Part shown: piece after piece, positions 34,363-47,254 of the stretch
Layout of the letters: each line of letters begins with the position of its first letter
Numbering within the stretch: position 1 is the first letter of the stretch
Assembly (NCBI GenBank): GCA_037179335.1
Contig: JAKZHN010000011.1
Coordinates: 836,428 to 900,427, forward strand
Source of the DNA: Cyclaneusma minus
Taxonomy: Eukaryota; Ascomycota; Leotiomycetes; Marthamycetales; Marthamycetaceae
Direction: 5' to 3'
Length of the DNA: 64,000 nucleotides
Translations under genes and position numbers: made by a program
The notes under the pieces: model-generated
What the model was told of the DNA's origin: nothing
Database searches by the model: none
Seen by the model: only the letters and a program-made list of their open reading frames with translations

Positions 34363-34587
34363 TATTATATAAGGCCGAAAAAGGCGCTTTGCAAATATTT
34401 TATAGGGTATATATATTAAAAATGCGCAAAAGATAAGCATTATTTATTAAAAAAGCTGAGCGAGGCTTTTAATATATAATATTTAAACGCTGCTATTTTT
34501 AATTAAAAAAAGCAGCGGCTATTTTTTATAGCTAAAAAATATATATAAGATATTTTATTTACCAATTTATTTTTAATTATTATAATA
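34363..34587 (+). repeat. Nested element 2 LTR, left (5' LTR)
   Basis: 225 bp; shares TATTATATAAGGCCGAAAAA, TATTAAAAAAGCT, AGCAAGGCT-like and CTATTTTTTATA blocks with 41098-41322. TSD AAAAC immediately left. Confidence 0.85.
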
Positions 34588-37236
34588 AAATAATTGCTTT
34601 TATTTTCAAAAATAATAATTTCGCAAAATAATAATTATTTAATTAAATAGCTGCGAATTCGACGCTAATTATAATATATTAAATTTTGCCAAAAGCTTTA
34701 AAAGCTATTTTGTTTACAATTTTAAAGCAATTTAATTTTAATAATATTATTAGCGCAACTTTTATATTAAATTAAAAACCCGTATTAAATAATAGCAAAA
34801 ATAATAATATATTTGCTAATAATGCTATTATTAATAATGCCAATAAAAATGCTATTAATATTGGCAATTAAAGGCGATTTATTGATTTTTTTATTTAAAA
34901 TTAAAAATTATTTAATAGTTTTTTTTAGCCGAATAGCCAATTTATTAATGCGAATTAATTTAAGCAAATTTAAAATCAAAGCGCTTTAATTAAAAATGCG
35001 GGCACGCCGCGCAAAGGCGAATTTAATTAATTTTTTGCTTTTGCTTTCGCTTTTAATTTAATTTAAAATTAAGCTAATTTGAATTTTAACAATTTTGCAG
35101 CTATTTAATAAATTATTTAAAATTTTAAAACTAAAAAAAAAATGCGAAATTGCAAGCCAAAATTGCGATTTTTATTTGCAAATATAGCCCGTTTGGTTTA
35201 AATTCCAATAATAAGCAATTAATTGCCAAAAAATATTATATATTTAAAATTTTTTATATATTAAATATTAAGCTATGTTATATATATAATATATATAAAT
35301 ATTATAAATAATTTAATTATTTATAAAATTGTTTTAATGCGCAATTTTTTAAAAAAAAATCTAATTTATATTTATTATATTTTAATTATATTGAAAGGTT
35401 ATATATATATCATAGAGCAATATTATTAAATAAATTACAAATTAAAAAAGGTTTTATAAAGAAGATTAAAATTTTAATATTAAATATAATAAATGCAAAG
35501 CAATAATATATATTATATGCATCAAATTAATTTATTAAAAAGGTTTAAAAAATATTTATTGCAAAAAGAAAATTTCTTTTTTATATAGGAAATATATTTT
35601 TTATATTTTTCAATAATTAATTTATTTTTAAGCTTTGCAATAGTATTAAATAGGGTTTTATTTTTTAATAAAGCAATTAATTATAAATTAATATTTAATA
35701 TATATTTAATATAGCTAAAAATATTAAATATAAAAATAAGCCCGATTTTTGATTTAACGCTAAAATATATTTAATATAAATAATTTAAAAAAGCATTACA
35801 ATGGCTTATAATAATTTATAAAATTTATATAATATTTTAAAAATAATCTAGCAATTTAATATTAGCTTAATTATAAAAGCAAAAAAAAATAGCTATTATT
35901 AAAATAGAGGCTAATAATAATTAAAATTAATACCGGCTTTTTTAATACTTTAATTATCATGTTTATAATTATAGCTTATTTAATTGCATTTATAAAAAAC
36001 AAAAATATTAAAATTGCTCAAAGCTTAAATATGGAATTTGCAAATATAAATAATTTGGTAATGGAATATATATTTTAAATAGTAATAATTTTGCTAGCTA
36101 TAAAAAGAAAGCCAATTATATAAAAATGGTTTTAATTATAATTAAGATTATAATAATTATAATTAAAAAATATATAATTAATTTTTTTTTGCAAAAGCTA
36201 TAAATAAATTTTATAATTTTATAAATTATAAATATAAATATAATAATTAAAAAAAAAGAAATTGCCTAAATTAAAAATTCTTTTATAAGGTAAAAATATA
36301 TAATGGTTAATTATTTGATTGCAATTAATATTTAAAATATAGTTTTTGCTTTTGCTTTTATTAATAATAAATTAAATAAAATTTTTATATTATTAATATT
36401 TACAAAAAAACAAAAATAAATTCGTATATATATATAATATTTATAAAATTGCTTTTTTAATAGAAATAAAATAAAAATAAAATAATATTATAAAACTTTT
36501 ATTATAATTTTTAATAATAAAAATAATATAAAGAATTAAAGCATTAAAATATATAAAGTATTTATATATTTATATAATTTATTTTTAAACATATTTTGGC
36601 TCAAATAAGCAAGTAATAGGTATTATAATTAGATTAAGGCCAGCTTTATTTATAAATGCCAAATTAAATATAAAATTATTATTTAAAATAAGCTGGATAA
36701 ATTAAAAAGATTAAATATAATAATTTATATTTTAAATATAATAAATAAGAAATTCTTATATGTAAAATATTTAATATATAAAAATTGAAAATATAATATT
36801 AAATTATGCAAAATAATATTTAGCAAAATAAATAAAAAGCTGTTTTTATAAAGGATACCGCAAATTCAAATAAAAATGTTATTATATATATAATAAATAA
36901 AATTTTAAAGTTTTAATAAAATAAAATTGGATTTTAATATATTTTGAAAGCTATAAATTGCTAAATATTGAAAGTATTTATAAAAAATATATAATAAAAC
37001 TAAAATTAAAATTAAAGCAAAAAATTAAAATATAAAAGATTAACAAAATTAAGCTATTTTAATAATATTTTTAATATAATAAAAGCTAATATATTATTTA
37101 TATATTTTAATTAAAAAAAGCTAAAAATTTTATTAAGCTGGATTTTAAAAATCTATATTATAAAATTTATATATATAAAAAAGAAAATGGAAAATAATAT
37201 TTTATATAAAATATAATTATTTTAAACATTTAATAA

Positions 37237-37389
37237 TATTATTTAAATTGGCGAATATATTAGCTATATTTTAAGCTTATATAAATATAGTATTTAAAAA
37301 GAACAGTAATTTATTTTAATAATATTTTAATTTGTTTGAAAAAAGTTAGCAAATATAATAAATATATAAAAGCTATGTTTAAAAAACTA
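37237..37389 (+). pseudogene. Nested element 2 Gypsy reverse-transcriptase relic
   Basis: LANxxAxF-stop-AYIN and YFNNILI blocks with the spacing of the Gypsy RT palm. Catalytic Asp codons are both Asn. Confidence 0.75.
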
Positions 37390-40300
37390 TAAAAATATCT
37401 TTTTTTATAAAAAACAGCAAATGCAAATTTAAAATAAATAAGATTTTATTTTTAGGCTTTATAATAAATAACAATAATATATATATAAAGCCGGAAAAAA
37501 TACGCGCTATTTAAAAATAGCTTATATTAATTATATATATAAAATTACAATTGTTTTTAAAATAAGCCAATTTTTATAAATGCTTTATTTTAAAATATAG
37601 CAAAATTATATTGCCTATAATTAATTTATTTATTAACAATATAAAGAATAATAAAAAAGAATTTATTTAAATAGCTTTTACAAATATAAAAGGCTTTTTA
37701 ATATATTAAAAATGCATTTATAAATAAACTAATATTGCAATATTGCAATATTTTATAAAATATTTGCAAATTATATATAATGCTTTTAAATTCATAATAT
37801 TGGAAATTTAAAACTAATTTAAAAATTTAAAAATTTTAATATAATATTATTGGCAGTTAATAGCTTTTTAATTTTATGAACTAATTAATATAAAATTGAT
37901 ATATTAAATATTAAACATTAAATTTCTTGCAATTATAATCTTTTTTAAATATTAAAAATAATACATTACAAGCGTATATTATAAAATTTAGGTATTTTTA
38001 AATTATAATAATTTGCGCTATTTTATAAATATAAAAAGATTTAATAAATATTAAGCAAAATAGGCTATAAAATTGAAATTTTATAATTTCGATATTAAGT
38101 ATATTATAAAAATGAAAAATTTCGCTAATTTTTTATTTTATAAGCCAAATTATAAAAAAGCAATGAAAAGTACTTAAAATTGTTTTTATTATAATAAAAG
38201 CTTTATTATTTATTTAATTATATATTAAATATATAATTTTTAAAAAATATAGCTGCTTTTATAAACACGGTAATCGCATTTTAATTAAAATTAGAAAATT
38301 AGAAAATTAATATTATATATTTTATTTATATATTATAAATATAAATTTTTAAATAAAAAGCTATATTTTATTTAAGCTATAAAAATTTAAAAATCAAAAT
38401 AATTAAAGCAAGCTTTATAATTATTTTTAAAATTTAAAGAAATAATCAACATATAATAAAAATATAAAGCTAATTTATATTGCGCGAAAATAAATAATAG
38501 CAATTTAAAAATTATGTATTATATAAAAAAAGCAAATTATATATTTTTATAATAAATATATTCTATAATAAACCTTTACATATTTATTATAATAACAAAT
38601 TTATAAGCTATTTTAAAATAAAATAAAATTCAATTTCAATTCATTACAAATATTATTAATTAAATATAAAAACAAAAATATAGAATTATATATATAATTA
38701 TTATATTTGCTGATAAACTAAAATTTGCTAATACATATTTTATAATTAATTATAGCTTTTGCTTTTGATTAATGAGCTATAAATATATTTATTATAAAAT
38801 TTTATTATATGCTTAATAAAATTATAATATATAAATAAAATATATAATATTATTTTAATAATGGTAAATTATTATATTAAAGCTGCGCAATTTATATATA
38901 TAATTAAAAATATTAATATATAATTTTTAATAAAATTATTTTTTAATAAAATTATTTATTTTATAAGAATTTTTAAAATTATTATATTTAATTATGATTT
39001 TATATTTCTTAGCGTATTATAAAAAGCTTTTTACTAGAAATTTTATATAATATATAAATATTTTATTTTATTTTATTTTTAAATAAATAAATAAATAAAG
39101 CAAATAAATTAAAATTTAAAAGCTTATATATAATGCTATTATAATAATAATAATAAAATAGGCAATTTAATTAATTATAATAAAACTTGCTTATAATAAT
39201 ATAAAATAAAAAATACTTGTTTTCTCATATATAATATATAAATATTATTTATAAATTAATAATTCTTTTTTTATATAATTTATAAAAATTAAAATATTTA
39301 ATATAAAAAAGAAAAAAAAAGAGTTATAACATAATAAATATATATTATTATAAAAATTAGAAAGAATACTATTAATAAATATATAAAGCAATATATAAAT
39401 AAATATAAAATTATATTTTTCAATGAAGGAAATTAGGCTTTTTTTATTTATTAAAAATATATGCTTTAAAGCCGTAAAGCTAATAAAAAATTATATAAGC
39501 TTTTTTTTATTATTAAAAAAATAAAAGCCTAAGCCTATTATTTAAGGTTTTTATTTAAATTTTAATTAAAAATATTATGTAATATTCTTTATATTAGCCT
39601 TTTAAAATTTAATACAGCATTTTAAAATAATATATATAAATTATATTTTAAAACTTTTAAAAATAATTAAAAATAGGAAATAAAAAAAACATATAATATA
39701 TAAAAAAATAAAAACGATTTATTTATATTTTATATATATCAAAAAGGCTGAAATTAAAATTAAAATTAAAAATTAATTTAAAACTTTTTTAAAAATGCCT
39801 CAATAATTTTAAGCAAATTTATTAAAAATTCATTAAAAGGCTAATTTTAATTTTGTATTTAAATAAAAAACGCTTAATTATATATAATATTAAATAAAAG
39901 CAAAAATATTTTTTTCTTTTTTAAATTATATTAATTTAAATTATATTTTATAAAAGAAATTAAATTAAAGAATTAAAATTTAAGCAATAAATCTAATTTA
40001 ATTAAAAATTATAAAATATGCAAATAAAAACTGTAAATTTTATATATTAAATAATTTAATCAAAAATAAATATTATATAAAATAAATTTGATTAGTAAAA
40101 TTAAAAAATTTCTAAAATTTCTAAATTTTAATTTGCATATATTTCATATTATATTATTACAAGCCCGATTTTGGTTTTATATTAAAAAAAATATTATTAA
40201 AAAAACAATTAAAATTATAATTTATTTATATTTTAATTAAATATATATAAAAAAAGGGAAATAAATTTATTAAATAATATTAAATATTAATTGCTATATA

Positions 40301-41097
40301 TATTAAAATATAACTTCTAGAAATAATTTTAATTAAAGCTATTATTGCATTTTTAATATTTTTAAAAGCGCTATATATTTTATATTTTAAATAAATATAA
40401 ATTTTAAAGCAAAAATCTTTTTTAGCAGCTTTTATATTATTTTTTAATTAAATTAACTTATTATTATAATTAACGTATTAATTCTTTTTAAAAATATTTA
40501 ATATAATAATACCGGTAAAATATAAAAATATTATAAATTATATTAAATAATAAAATTTAAATAATAAAAATTTGCAAAATAATAAATTAATTAATAAAAA
40601 AGAATAAAAACAGCAAAAAAAACAAATAGTAAAAAGGCTTCTAATTATTATAATAATAATTGTATTAAAAATTATTTGCAACTTCATTATAAATATTAAA
40701 TTTTTTATAAAAAGAATTTAAATAAAAGCTTTATATATAGCAAATATAAATACGGATTTAAAGCGCAAATATAAATTTGGTAAAAATGCAATGTAAATGT
40801 TGTAGCAAAATTGCAAATTTAATATTATTATTATAATTATAAATAATTTTTTTATCGCGCAAAATTTAAAATGAATTATTGGCAAAATTTTATATTTTGC
40901 AATTAAAAATATTAAAGGCTATAATATTAAAAAAAAATGATTTTTACTAAAAACGCATATATTAAGAAATTTGTATAAAAATACGCAATTAAAATAAAAA
41001 GCCAAAATTAATAATTAAAGCCAAACATTAAATTATTAAAAAGCGAAAATTTGCCTTTAAAAGCTTTAAAGTCTAACGCTATAAAAAAAGGGACAAT

Positions 41098-41322
41098 TAT
41101 TATATAAGGCCGAAAAAAGCGTTTTATAAGCATTTTATAAAATACGTATATTAAAAATATATAAAAAATAAGCATTGCTTATTAAAAAAGCTAAGCAAGG
41201 CTGTTAATATATAATATTTAAATATTGCTAGTTTTATTTAAAAAAGGCAGCAGCTATTTTTTATAACTAAGAAATATATATAATGCATTTTATTTGCTAA
41301 TTTATTTTTAAGTATTGTGATA
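41098..41322 (+). repeat. Nested element 2 LTR, right (3' LTR)
   Basis: 225 bp partner of 34363-34587; followed by TSD AAAAC at 41323-41327. Confidence 0.85.
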
Positions 41323-42994
41323 AAAACGGCCAAATTAATTAATTTAGCGTAGAAAAAAATAAAAGCTTTATTTTTTAATATAATAAAAAAGGCATTATAA
41401 TAACGGGTTTTTTAAAGGCTTATTTTTTTGCAAACATTTTTAAAAATAATAATTTTAATATTTAAATCATTGTAAAATTTAGCGCCGTATTTAAAATCGT
41501 TTAAATTATAGGCTCTTATAATATTGGCGACCGCAATAAATTTTCTTTTATTAAATAATGCATTAAAGTTTAATAAAATAAATTTTTATTAGGCAATGCT
41601 ATTAATATTAATAGAAATTAATTATTTTGGACCGGGATTTAAAAATTAAATTGGCAAATTCGCAAAAATATTGGTAATAAAGAATTTAGCGTTAGTGATA
41701 ATAATATTTGGATTTGGGCTTAATATATTAACTTTTAAAGCTCGCGAACCTAGCGAAATTAGGCTTGCAAACTTAATAAATTTAAAGGTTGTTTAACTTT
41801 TTATATATAAAAGCTTAAAATTAAGCTATATTAAAAGCGTTTTTTATTTTTATAAATTTGCAAAATTCTTATAAATGGTTTTAAATTTTTTAATATAAAC
41901 TTCGTTTTTATAAAGGAAATCCTTAAGGATTTTTAAAATATTAAAATTTGCTTTATTAAAAGCATTGGCTTTTTATTTATTAAAGCTATAATTTTTAAAT
42001 CTTTTAAATAAAGCTTTATTAATATAGCTTTTATAATTTTTAAATTATACCCGGTATAAAATAAAAACCTTAATTTTCTTTTAATTTAATTATTATATAA
42101 AATAATATTCAAAGCATTATTATTATATTTATTTATATAAATATATAGGAAATTAGCTTTAATAGCAAGCTAATGCTAAATAGCTTTATTTTCGGCAATT
42201 ATATTGGTTTCGAAGGGAGAAAAAAGGGTTTTAAAAGCGTTTTTAAAGGATTTGTCGGCTTTAAAAAATTCGGAAATAATATTGGCGAGCTTTGCAATAA
42301 TAGCTTTAAAAAGGAATTTGCTAGTTTTTAAATTTTTAATTGGAGCAATTCGCTTTATCGTTTTGAATAATTTGCGGGCCGAAAAATTAAGGCTGGTAGA
42401 AAATGCGCCAGGAAATTTATTTTAATTATTGCTTCCTAATATAAATTAAAGGCTTAAAAAAGGTAGTAAATTAATTTTAATTTTAATATTTAATTAAAAG
42501 ATGAAAAAAGCGGAAATAAAGGCGCTTTTTAAATAAGGAATAAATTGTTTAAAAATAATGGATTTTTAAATGATTTTTCCGTATGGATTTAGCGTTTAAT
42601 AATTAGCTATTAATATAAAAATAAAAATAATATTTAGGGTTTTTGCAATTTTTGTAATATATTGGGAGCATTAGGGTATTGCTAAAGGCTGGTTTTATAT
42701 AATAGGATATAGAAATTTTTTTAAAAAAAAATAAAAAAAACGTTTTGGTCTTAAAATAGGGTTTTGGATATAGTTTTTTTTTTAAAATTTCCGCAATTTG
42801 TTTGCTTTTTAACTTTTAGGTAAAGCTTACCGTTTAATATTTTAAAAACAATAGTGAGGTTATTAATTTTTAAGGGAAGGGTATAGCGTAAAACGTCAGA
42901 CCGTTTGGTGCTTTAAAAGCAATAATTTAGCCGTTTATTTTTTTAGGTTATTTTAGCCGGTTTGTGCTTTTTAATAAAGGAGAATACTAATTAA

Positions 42995-43178
42995 TATTGG
43001 GGTTATTGGGGATTTACAATGCGTACGCAATAGTGGGTAATGGTGGTAATAATATAATTGATTGTATAGAGTAAAGGTCCGGTGGTGGGTATAGAGATGA
43101 AGCCATACCCACGCGCCAAGACCGGTGCCTGAGGCACCGGCCACCCTCGAGCTACCACTCGTAGAAGAGGTCGCAACA
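42995..43178 (-). repeat. Outer element LTR, right (5' LTR)
   Basis: 184 bp, TATTGGGG to GCAACA; followed by TSD ATAAA at 43179-43183. The central inverted repeat CCGGTGCCT-G-AGGCACCGG is kept intact. Confidence 0.85.
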
Positions 43179-43183
43179 ATAAA

Positions 43184-44660
43184 AGCTGACGGGAAGCCAA
43201 TCTTCCAACAACACCTCCCCGGGAAAGCAGCAGTAAATCCGAACGACAGCAGAACAGCGAAAATTTTCTAAGAACAAACCAGAAGAGACCATTCGTCGAT
43301 CTACTCCAAGGGGAAATCCACATTGCGGAGAATGAGATAGCCAGGTAAGGTCGGCCGACCTTCGTTGACCGTTGAGCAAACCTGCCCTGGGTCATCCCCA
43401 TTTCTGCCTCAGTCCTTGGAAAGAAAAGTCAGCTTGGATTTCAGCTACATATTTATACCCTCAGATTAAGCGACACCTTGCCTTTGTCGAGTTTGAAAAA
43501 TTGAAATCGAGGGTCAATGTGAAAGCTGACGGGAGGCAAACACTCGAGAGCAGCAACTATGCGAGAGAGCAGTTTACACCACTAACGGCGGAGAAGGGGA
43601 ACGACAACACCATCAAGCCCCTTAAAAATCAGGACAGGCTGTTTAATGATTCAGTGAGACATCTCGTGGCAAAGTGTGCAGTGCGGACACGATATGTAAC
43701 GTTAAATCTATATTTGCGGACCCGCCCTTCCTCATAGAATCTATCGTCTTATCTAGATTGTTAAAAAGGGAAGTTGGCTTAGGGCTTGGGTAGGTATTTA
43801 TAGCTTCAAAGCAGGCAGCGCCTTGCCCCCCTGTCAAAGCCAGAGAATAGAGATCTAGTCTAAGAATATCAAGGTTGGCAAGAAGACCCTCAGCCCAACA
43901 ACACTTTCCCTAACACCAGCAACTCCCAGACTCAACAGCAGCCAATCTCAACAACCACAACAAAGCAAACCCCGTCCAAGAACCAAGCAAGTTCATTCAA
44001 CAATCCATCCAATTCATCCCCAAGGGATTTTACATTGCGCAGATATTTAGATAAAATTAATGGACTTTGGTTCAGCAAATCTACTCTCCTCCACGTAGCT
44101 GCTTGAGGTCGCTAACCAAATTCTTGGGAAGGAAAGTTGGCTGGGTTCGAGCCAGGTATTTATACACAAGGAGCAAGCACAGTCTTGCCCTTGTCGAATG
44201 ACTCGAATTCAGAGAGTAGAAAATCGGGGGTGAGAATGTGAAAGCTGGCAGTGCAGCCATCAGCCCAACAACAGCCCCTCTACACACCAGCAATTCCCAC
44301 GTTTAATAGCAGCCAATCTCAACGACAGCAATACAGCAAAGCTTCTGCCAGAACCAAGGCAGTCTATGCAACCAGACACTCGGCGGAAATTATGCAACGC
44401 GAAAAAAGCCAGGTAAACGTAGACTCATTATTGAGCAGACCCGCCATCACCCGTCGACCTGCGTGGATCCGATGACATGTACATGTCGCTACTGCAAAGA
44501 CTAAAGAGAAGTTTGGATTGCACTTCGAGGACGATATCTATACCTCTCCCCAAGCCCCCTAGCTCGCACCCCCCCCCCCCCTGTTTCTCGCTAGAGCTTG
44601 CCGGAAAAACGGGGTCGTCGACTGTCGAGTCAGTCCAGCACGTCACACTTCACTACTACT
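43184..44660 (-). repeat. Array A, right part
   Basis: Continuation of the same ~360-bp units after the transposon block; leftward TATA boxes near 43449, 43794, 44157 and 44534 (degenerate). Subtracting the inserted 19,486 bp, the step from the 23627 box to 43449 is 336 bp, in line with the unit length. Shared AAGCTGACGGGAGGC-type and CATTGCGGAGA-type blocks. Short minus-strand frames (for example 43837-43643) are not conserved between units. Confidence 0.7.
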
Positions 44661-45260
44661 CGCTCGAGTTATTGAGAGAAATCCAGGTGATTGAGGAAAA
44701 TCCACCCACTCACCTCCCTCGTTTTACCCTTTTCCGCCCTACGGTTGTTCATTCAAGCACAAAGCACACATCAAAGCCTCTCTCTCTCTCACGCACACAC
44801 AAAGACCACGTTCTTGTATTATTTCCTGCATTTCATTTCATGTATTTCAGTTTCGCGAAAAGAGGACTACGCTATCTCCCGTTTCCCATTCCCTTCCTCC
44901 AGCCCATCCAGCATCGTTCATAGCACCACATCGCATCATCATCGCTCATCATCATCTGCAAAGGAGAGAAAATTCCCAGCGCTGCGGTCGCCTGCTATGC
45001 CCCATGCATTCATGTCGTAAAAAAAACGGCCGTAAAAAGTCATCAATGCGTGTCGTGTCGGACGTGTATGCATCCCATGCTTCGCAAATCTCGCAAAATC
45101 TGTAGGTCTGCAAATCGGCTTGCCTTGCGCGCTCAAGATGCCCATCCATCAGCAAAATCAAAGAAATCGCCGCTAGCATGCTGACCGTCCGAATTAGAAG
45201 CAAGACATCTATGAAGCAGCAGCGCAGTCGAGTTGGTATCACCTCGTAGCAACAACCACT
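44661..45260. other. Intergenic, 3' flank of the DUF8035-type gene
   Basis: No gene recognised. Pyrimidine-rich with CTCTCTCTCTC near 44780-44790. A C13 run lies just outside at 44569-44581. Confidence 0.4.
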
Positions 45261-47254
45261 TCAGCGATAACCCCTAGGCGCACGCCTCGGTGGTCCCTCA
45301 TAGATGATCTCGCGCTCAATAACCCGCTCCTCATCATACTTCTCCGCATCCCTCCTCGCTCTCTCGCGTTCCTTGCGATCCAGCTCTTCAAGTTCCTTAG
45401 CTCTCTCGCGTTCACGCTGGATCTGACGAATACGACGTTCGCGATCGCGGCGGATTTCATCTGAGAGCTTGACGAGTTCGAGGACATCGTCCTGTGTTTG
45501 CTTCCGTCAGTACGGGCATTCTGTCATTCTCTTTGGTCGGTGTTTGATGTGAGGGTAAGAAGAAGACGCTTGGAAAGGGAAAAGGACAAAGAACTCACAT
45601 AGCGCAAATAATCCATAACGTAAAAGAAATCCTCCACCTCCTGGAAATCATACCCCATCTCCTCAATCGCCTGCCTCACCACCAAATCCTTCGTAATCTC
45701 GGTCCACATCTCAGGAGCCTTTGCTTTCAGGGGCGGACGTGGCATGCCCACCGTGCGATCAGTAACCTCTTCTTTCTCATACTCATAAGTAATGTGCTCA
45801 TGCCCTCCTCTGCTTGGGCTCCGAACAGTCTCCTTGATCTCCTCTCTCTCCACAACCTCCCGACTCGGCTCTCTGGGCCTACTCAACTCCCTAGGTCTCG
45901 GAGGTGCTTCGCGTTCTCGTTCAGGAAGGAATTTCGAGCGTCGAACACCGTTGTAACGCTGCCACGAAATCTCCTGCGAGCCACCGCCAACGCCGTCCAT
46001 GCGTACGCGCTCGGTGCCGGGGGGTACATCTACGATGGCCCAGTCTTTGGTAGCGCCATTGTAGGCTTCGCCGATGTAGGCACGCTCTTCGGCCTTGCGG
46101 TTGTAGTAGTCAGCCTCAGAAGACTCAGACTCGCGGTCGCGGAAGATGTCGCCGCGGGTAGACACGGAGCGGGCGCGTTCGCTGCGGCTGTCAATTTTGA
46201 CGAGGCGTTCACGGTCGCGCTCGCGTTCGTAGATGACGTCGTCGTCGTAGACGCTGCGGGGGGGTTCGCGGCGTTCGCGTTCGCGTTCGCGGGGTGGGTC
46301 GCGGGATTTGCTTAGGGGTTGTTAGTACTTGGATACATGGAAAGTGGGAGAGGATTTGGGGATGAGGGATAAATGGAATAATTACCGAATATCGATTTCG
46401 GTCTCGCCTCGGCCGGTGTAGATGTCGATTTCGGTCTCCTCGCGCTCACGGCGGCGAGGGGGCGGGGAGGGGGCATGGGCGATTTCGAAACCTGGATTAG
46501 TTAGTGACATTCGATCCATGTGGTACGAAATGTCCCTACCATGATCGATATGGCGGTGGTGAGTGATGATCTCCTGGTGGATGGGAGGAGCTCTGACTAC
46601 TGGCGGTGGAGGGGATGGCGATGGAGATGGGGTTCTCTCGCGCTCACGCTCAATAATCTTCGTTCGAGTCACTCGTTCGACGGGTGGCGGAGAAGGAGTT
46701 CTCTCACGACGCTCCCTCTCAATGATCCTCGTACGAGTGTGAGTGATCTCTGGCGGGGGAGAAGGCGGGGAGGGCTCCCGACGTCTCTCAATGATCCTCA
46801 CAGTCTCCCTAGGTATGGGTGGAGGACTAGGAGTTCTCTCTCTCCTCTCCACATATTTCGTACTCGTGCGAATCCTCTCTCTCTCCGGCGTCGGACTTCT
46901 CGGTCTCCTCTCAAAAGGCCGCTCAATCTCTTCAACCTCACGCTTTCTCAGCACCAACGGTCCCTGCTCCTCTCTCCATCGATCATTACGCAGAAAGTCG
47001 GGCTCGCGATCTCGCTCTCGCTCTCGCTCAATGACACGTTCTCGTTCGACGGGTCCTCGACTGGGGGCGCGGCTACGGCGGGAGTAGATGTCGATTTCCT
47101 CAAAGTCTCGTTCTTCGCGGCGAGGTGGTTCTCGCTCTCTTTCGCGCTCCCGGACTCGTACGGCTGGTGGGGGACGGTCGTCGCGACGGATGTCTTCGCG
47201 GTAGAAGAAGTCGGTTTCTTCACCGCGACCACCGCCTCGGACGCTACGAGACAT
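45261..47254 (-). CDS. DUF8035-type Arg/Glu-rich nuclear-like protein
   Basis: Four exons: 47254-46540, 46491-46386, 46310-45599 and 45491-45261; all phases join, 587 aa. Introns are 48 nt (CACTAAC branch, in frame and stop-free), 75 nt and 107 nt. Residues 1-365 are low complexity: MSRSVRGGGRGEETDFFYRE, long runs of RERE and repeated ERTPSPPP with RIIERERR blocks. About residues 365-400 carry the conserved IVDVPPGTERVRMDGVGGGS and QEISWQRYNGVRRSKF. Residues of about 475-520 carry WTEITKDLVVRQAIEEMGYD and FYVMDYLRYDDVLELVKLSD. The C-terminus is a charged helix ending RGYR. This is the layout of fungal proteins annotated DUF8035; the biochemical role is unknown, and RS/RE repeats suggest an RNA- or chromatin-associated protein. 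Arrays A and B flank it, both pointing away. Confidence 0.8.

Larger units (their letters stand above)
34363..41322 (+). mobile_element. Nested element 2: RIP-degraded Ty3/Gypsy
   Basis: 6.96 kb. LTRs 34363-34587 and 41098-41322, both 225 bp. TSD AAAAC at 34358-34362 and 41323-41327. A purine run AAAAAAAGGGA just before the right LTR is the likely polypurine tract and gives plus orientation. In the plus strand at 37237-37389, Gypsy RT blocks are readable: LANILAIF, a stop where Gln is expected (CAA to TAA, the RIP change), then AYIN, and after a one-base shift VIYFNNILI for VVYLDDILI, followed by KYIKAMFKKL. The rest is AT-saturated, with no intact frame. Confidence 0.85.
23698..43178 (-). 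mobile_element. Outer RIP-degraded Ty1/Copia LTR retrotransposon with two elements nested inside
   Basis: 184-bp LTRs at 23698-23881 and 42995-43178, TSD ATAAA. The internal part is extremely AT-rich with stops in all frames. Removing the two nested elements and their duplications leaves about 7.0 kb. On the minus strand, around 28650-28450, integrase-like remnants are readable (CKAYKIAFKKQAIDFKKAWA and LLIIEDYFNAIFVL), and at 25321-25301 YINNLNI replaces the Copia reverse-transcriptase YVDDLNI motif, both Asp codons changed to Asn as RIP would do. The integrase-before-RT order on the minus strand fits Copia. The gag region would lie in 42994-41328. No intact gene remains. Reading from 23692 to 43184 across the insertion restores one array A unit (AGCTGACGGGAAGCC against AGCTGACGGGAGGC at 43522). 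Confidence 0.8.

Noticed and set aside
42204..42425. 73-codon frame in the degraded Copia
   Set aside because: No ATG at the start (TTG), and it lies on the strand opposite to the element's genes in RIP-mutated sequence.
23698..43178. A single giant 19.5-kb retrotransposon
   Set aside because: Two further LTR pairs with their own target duplications and two extra RT relics show nesting of three normal-sized elements.
43643..44293. Minus-strand frames in array A suggesting a conserved peptide (GGSA..L and LTW-like fragments)
   Set aside because: Different units are similar in different frames, as expected for DNA-level rather than protein-level similarity.
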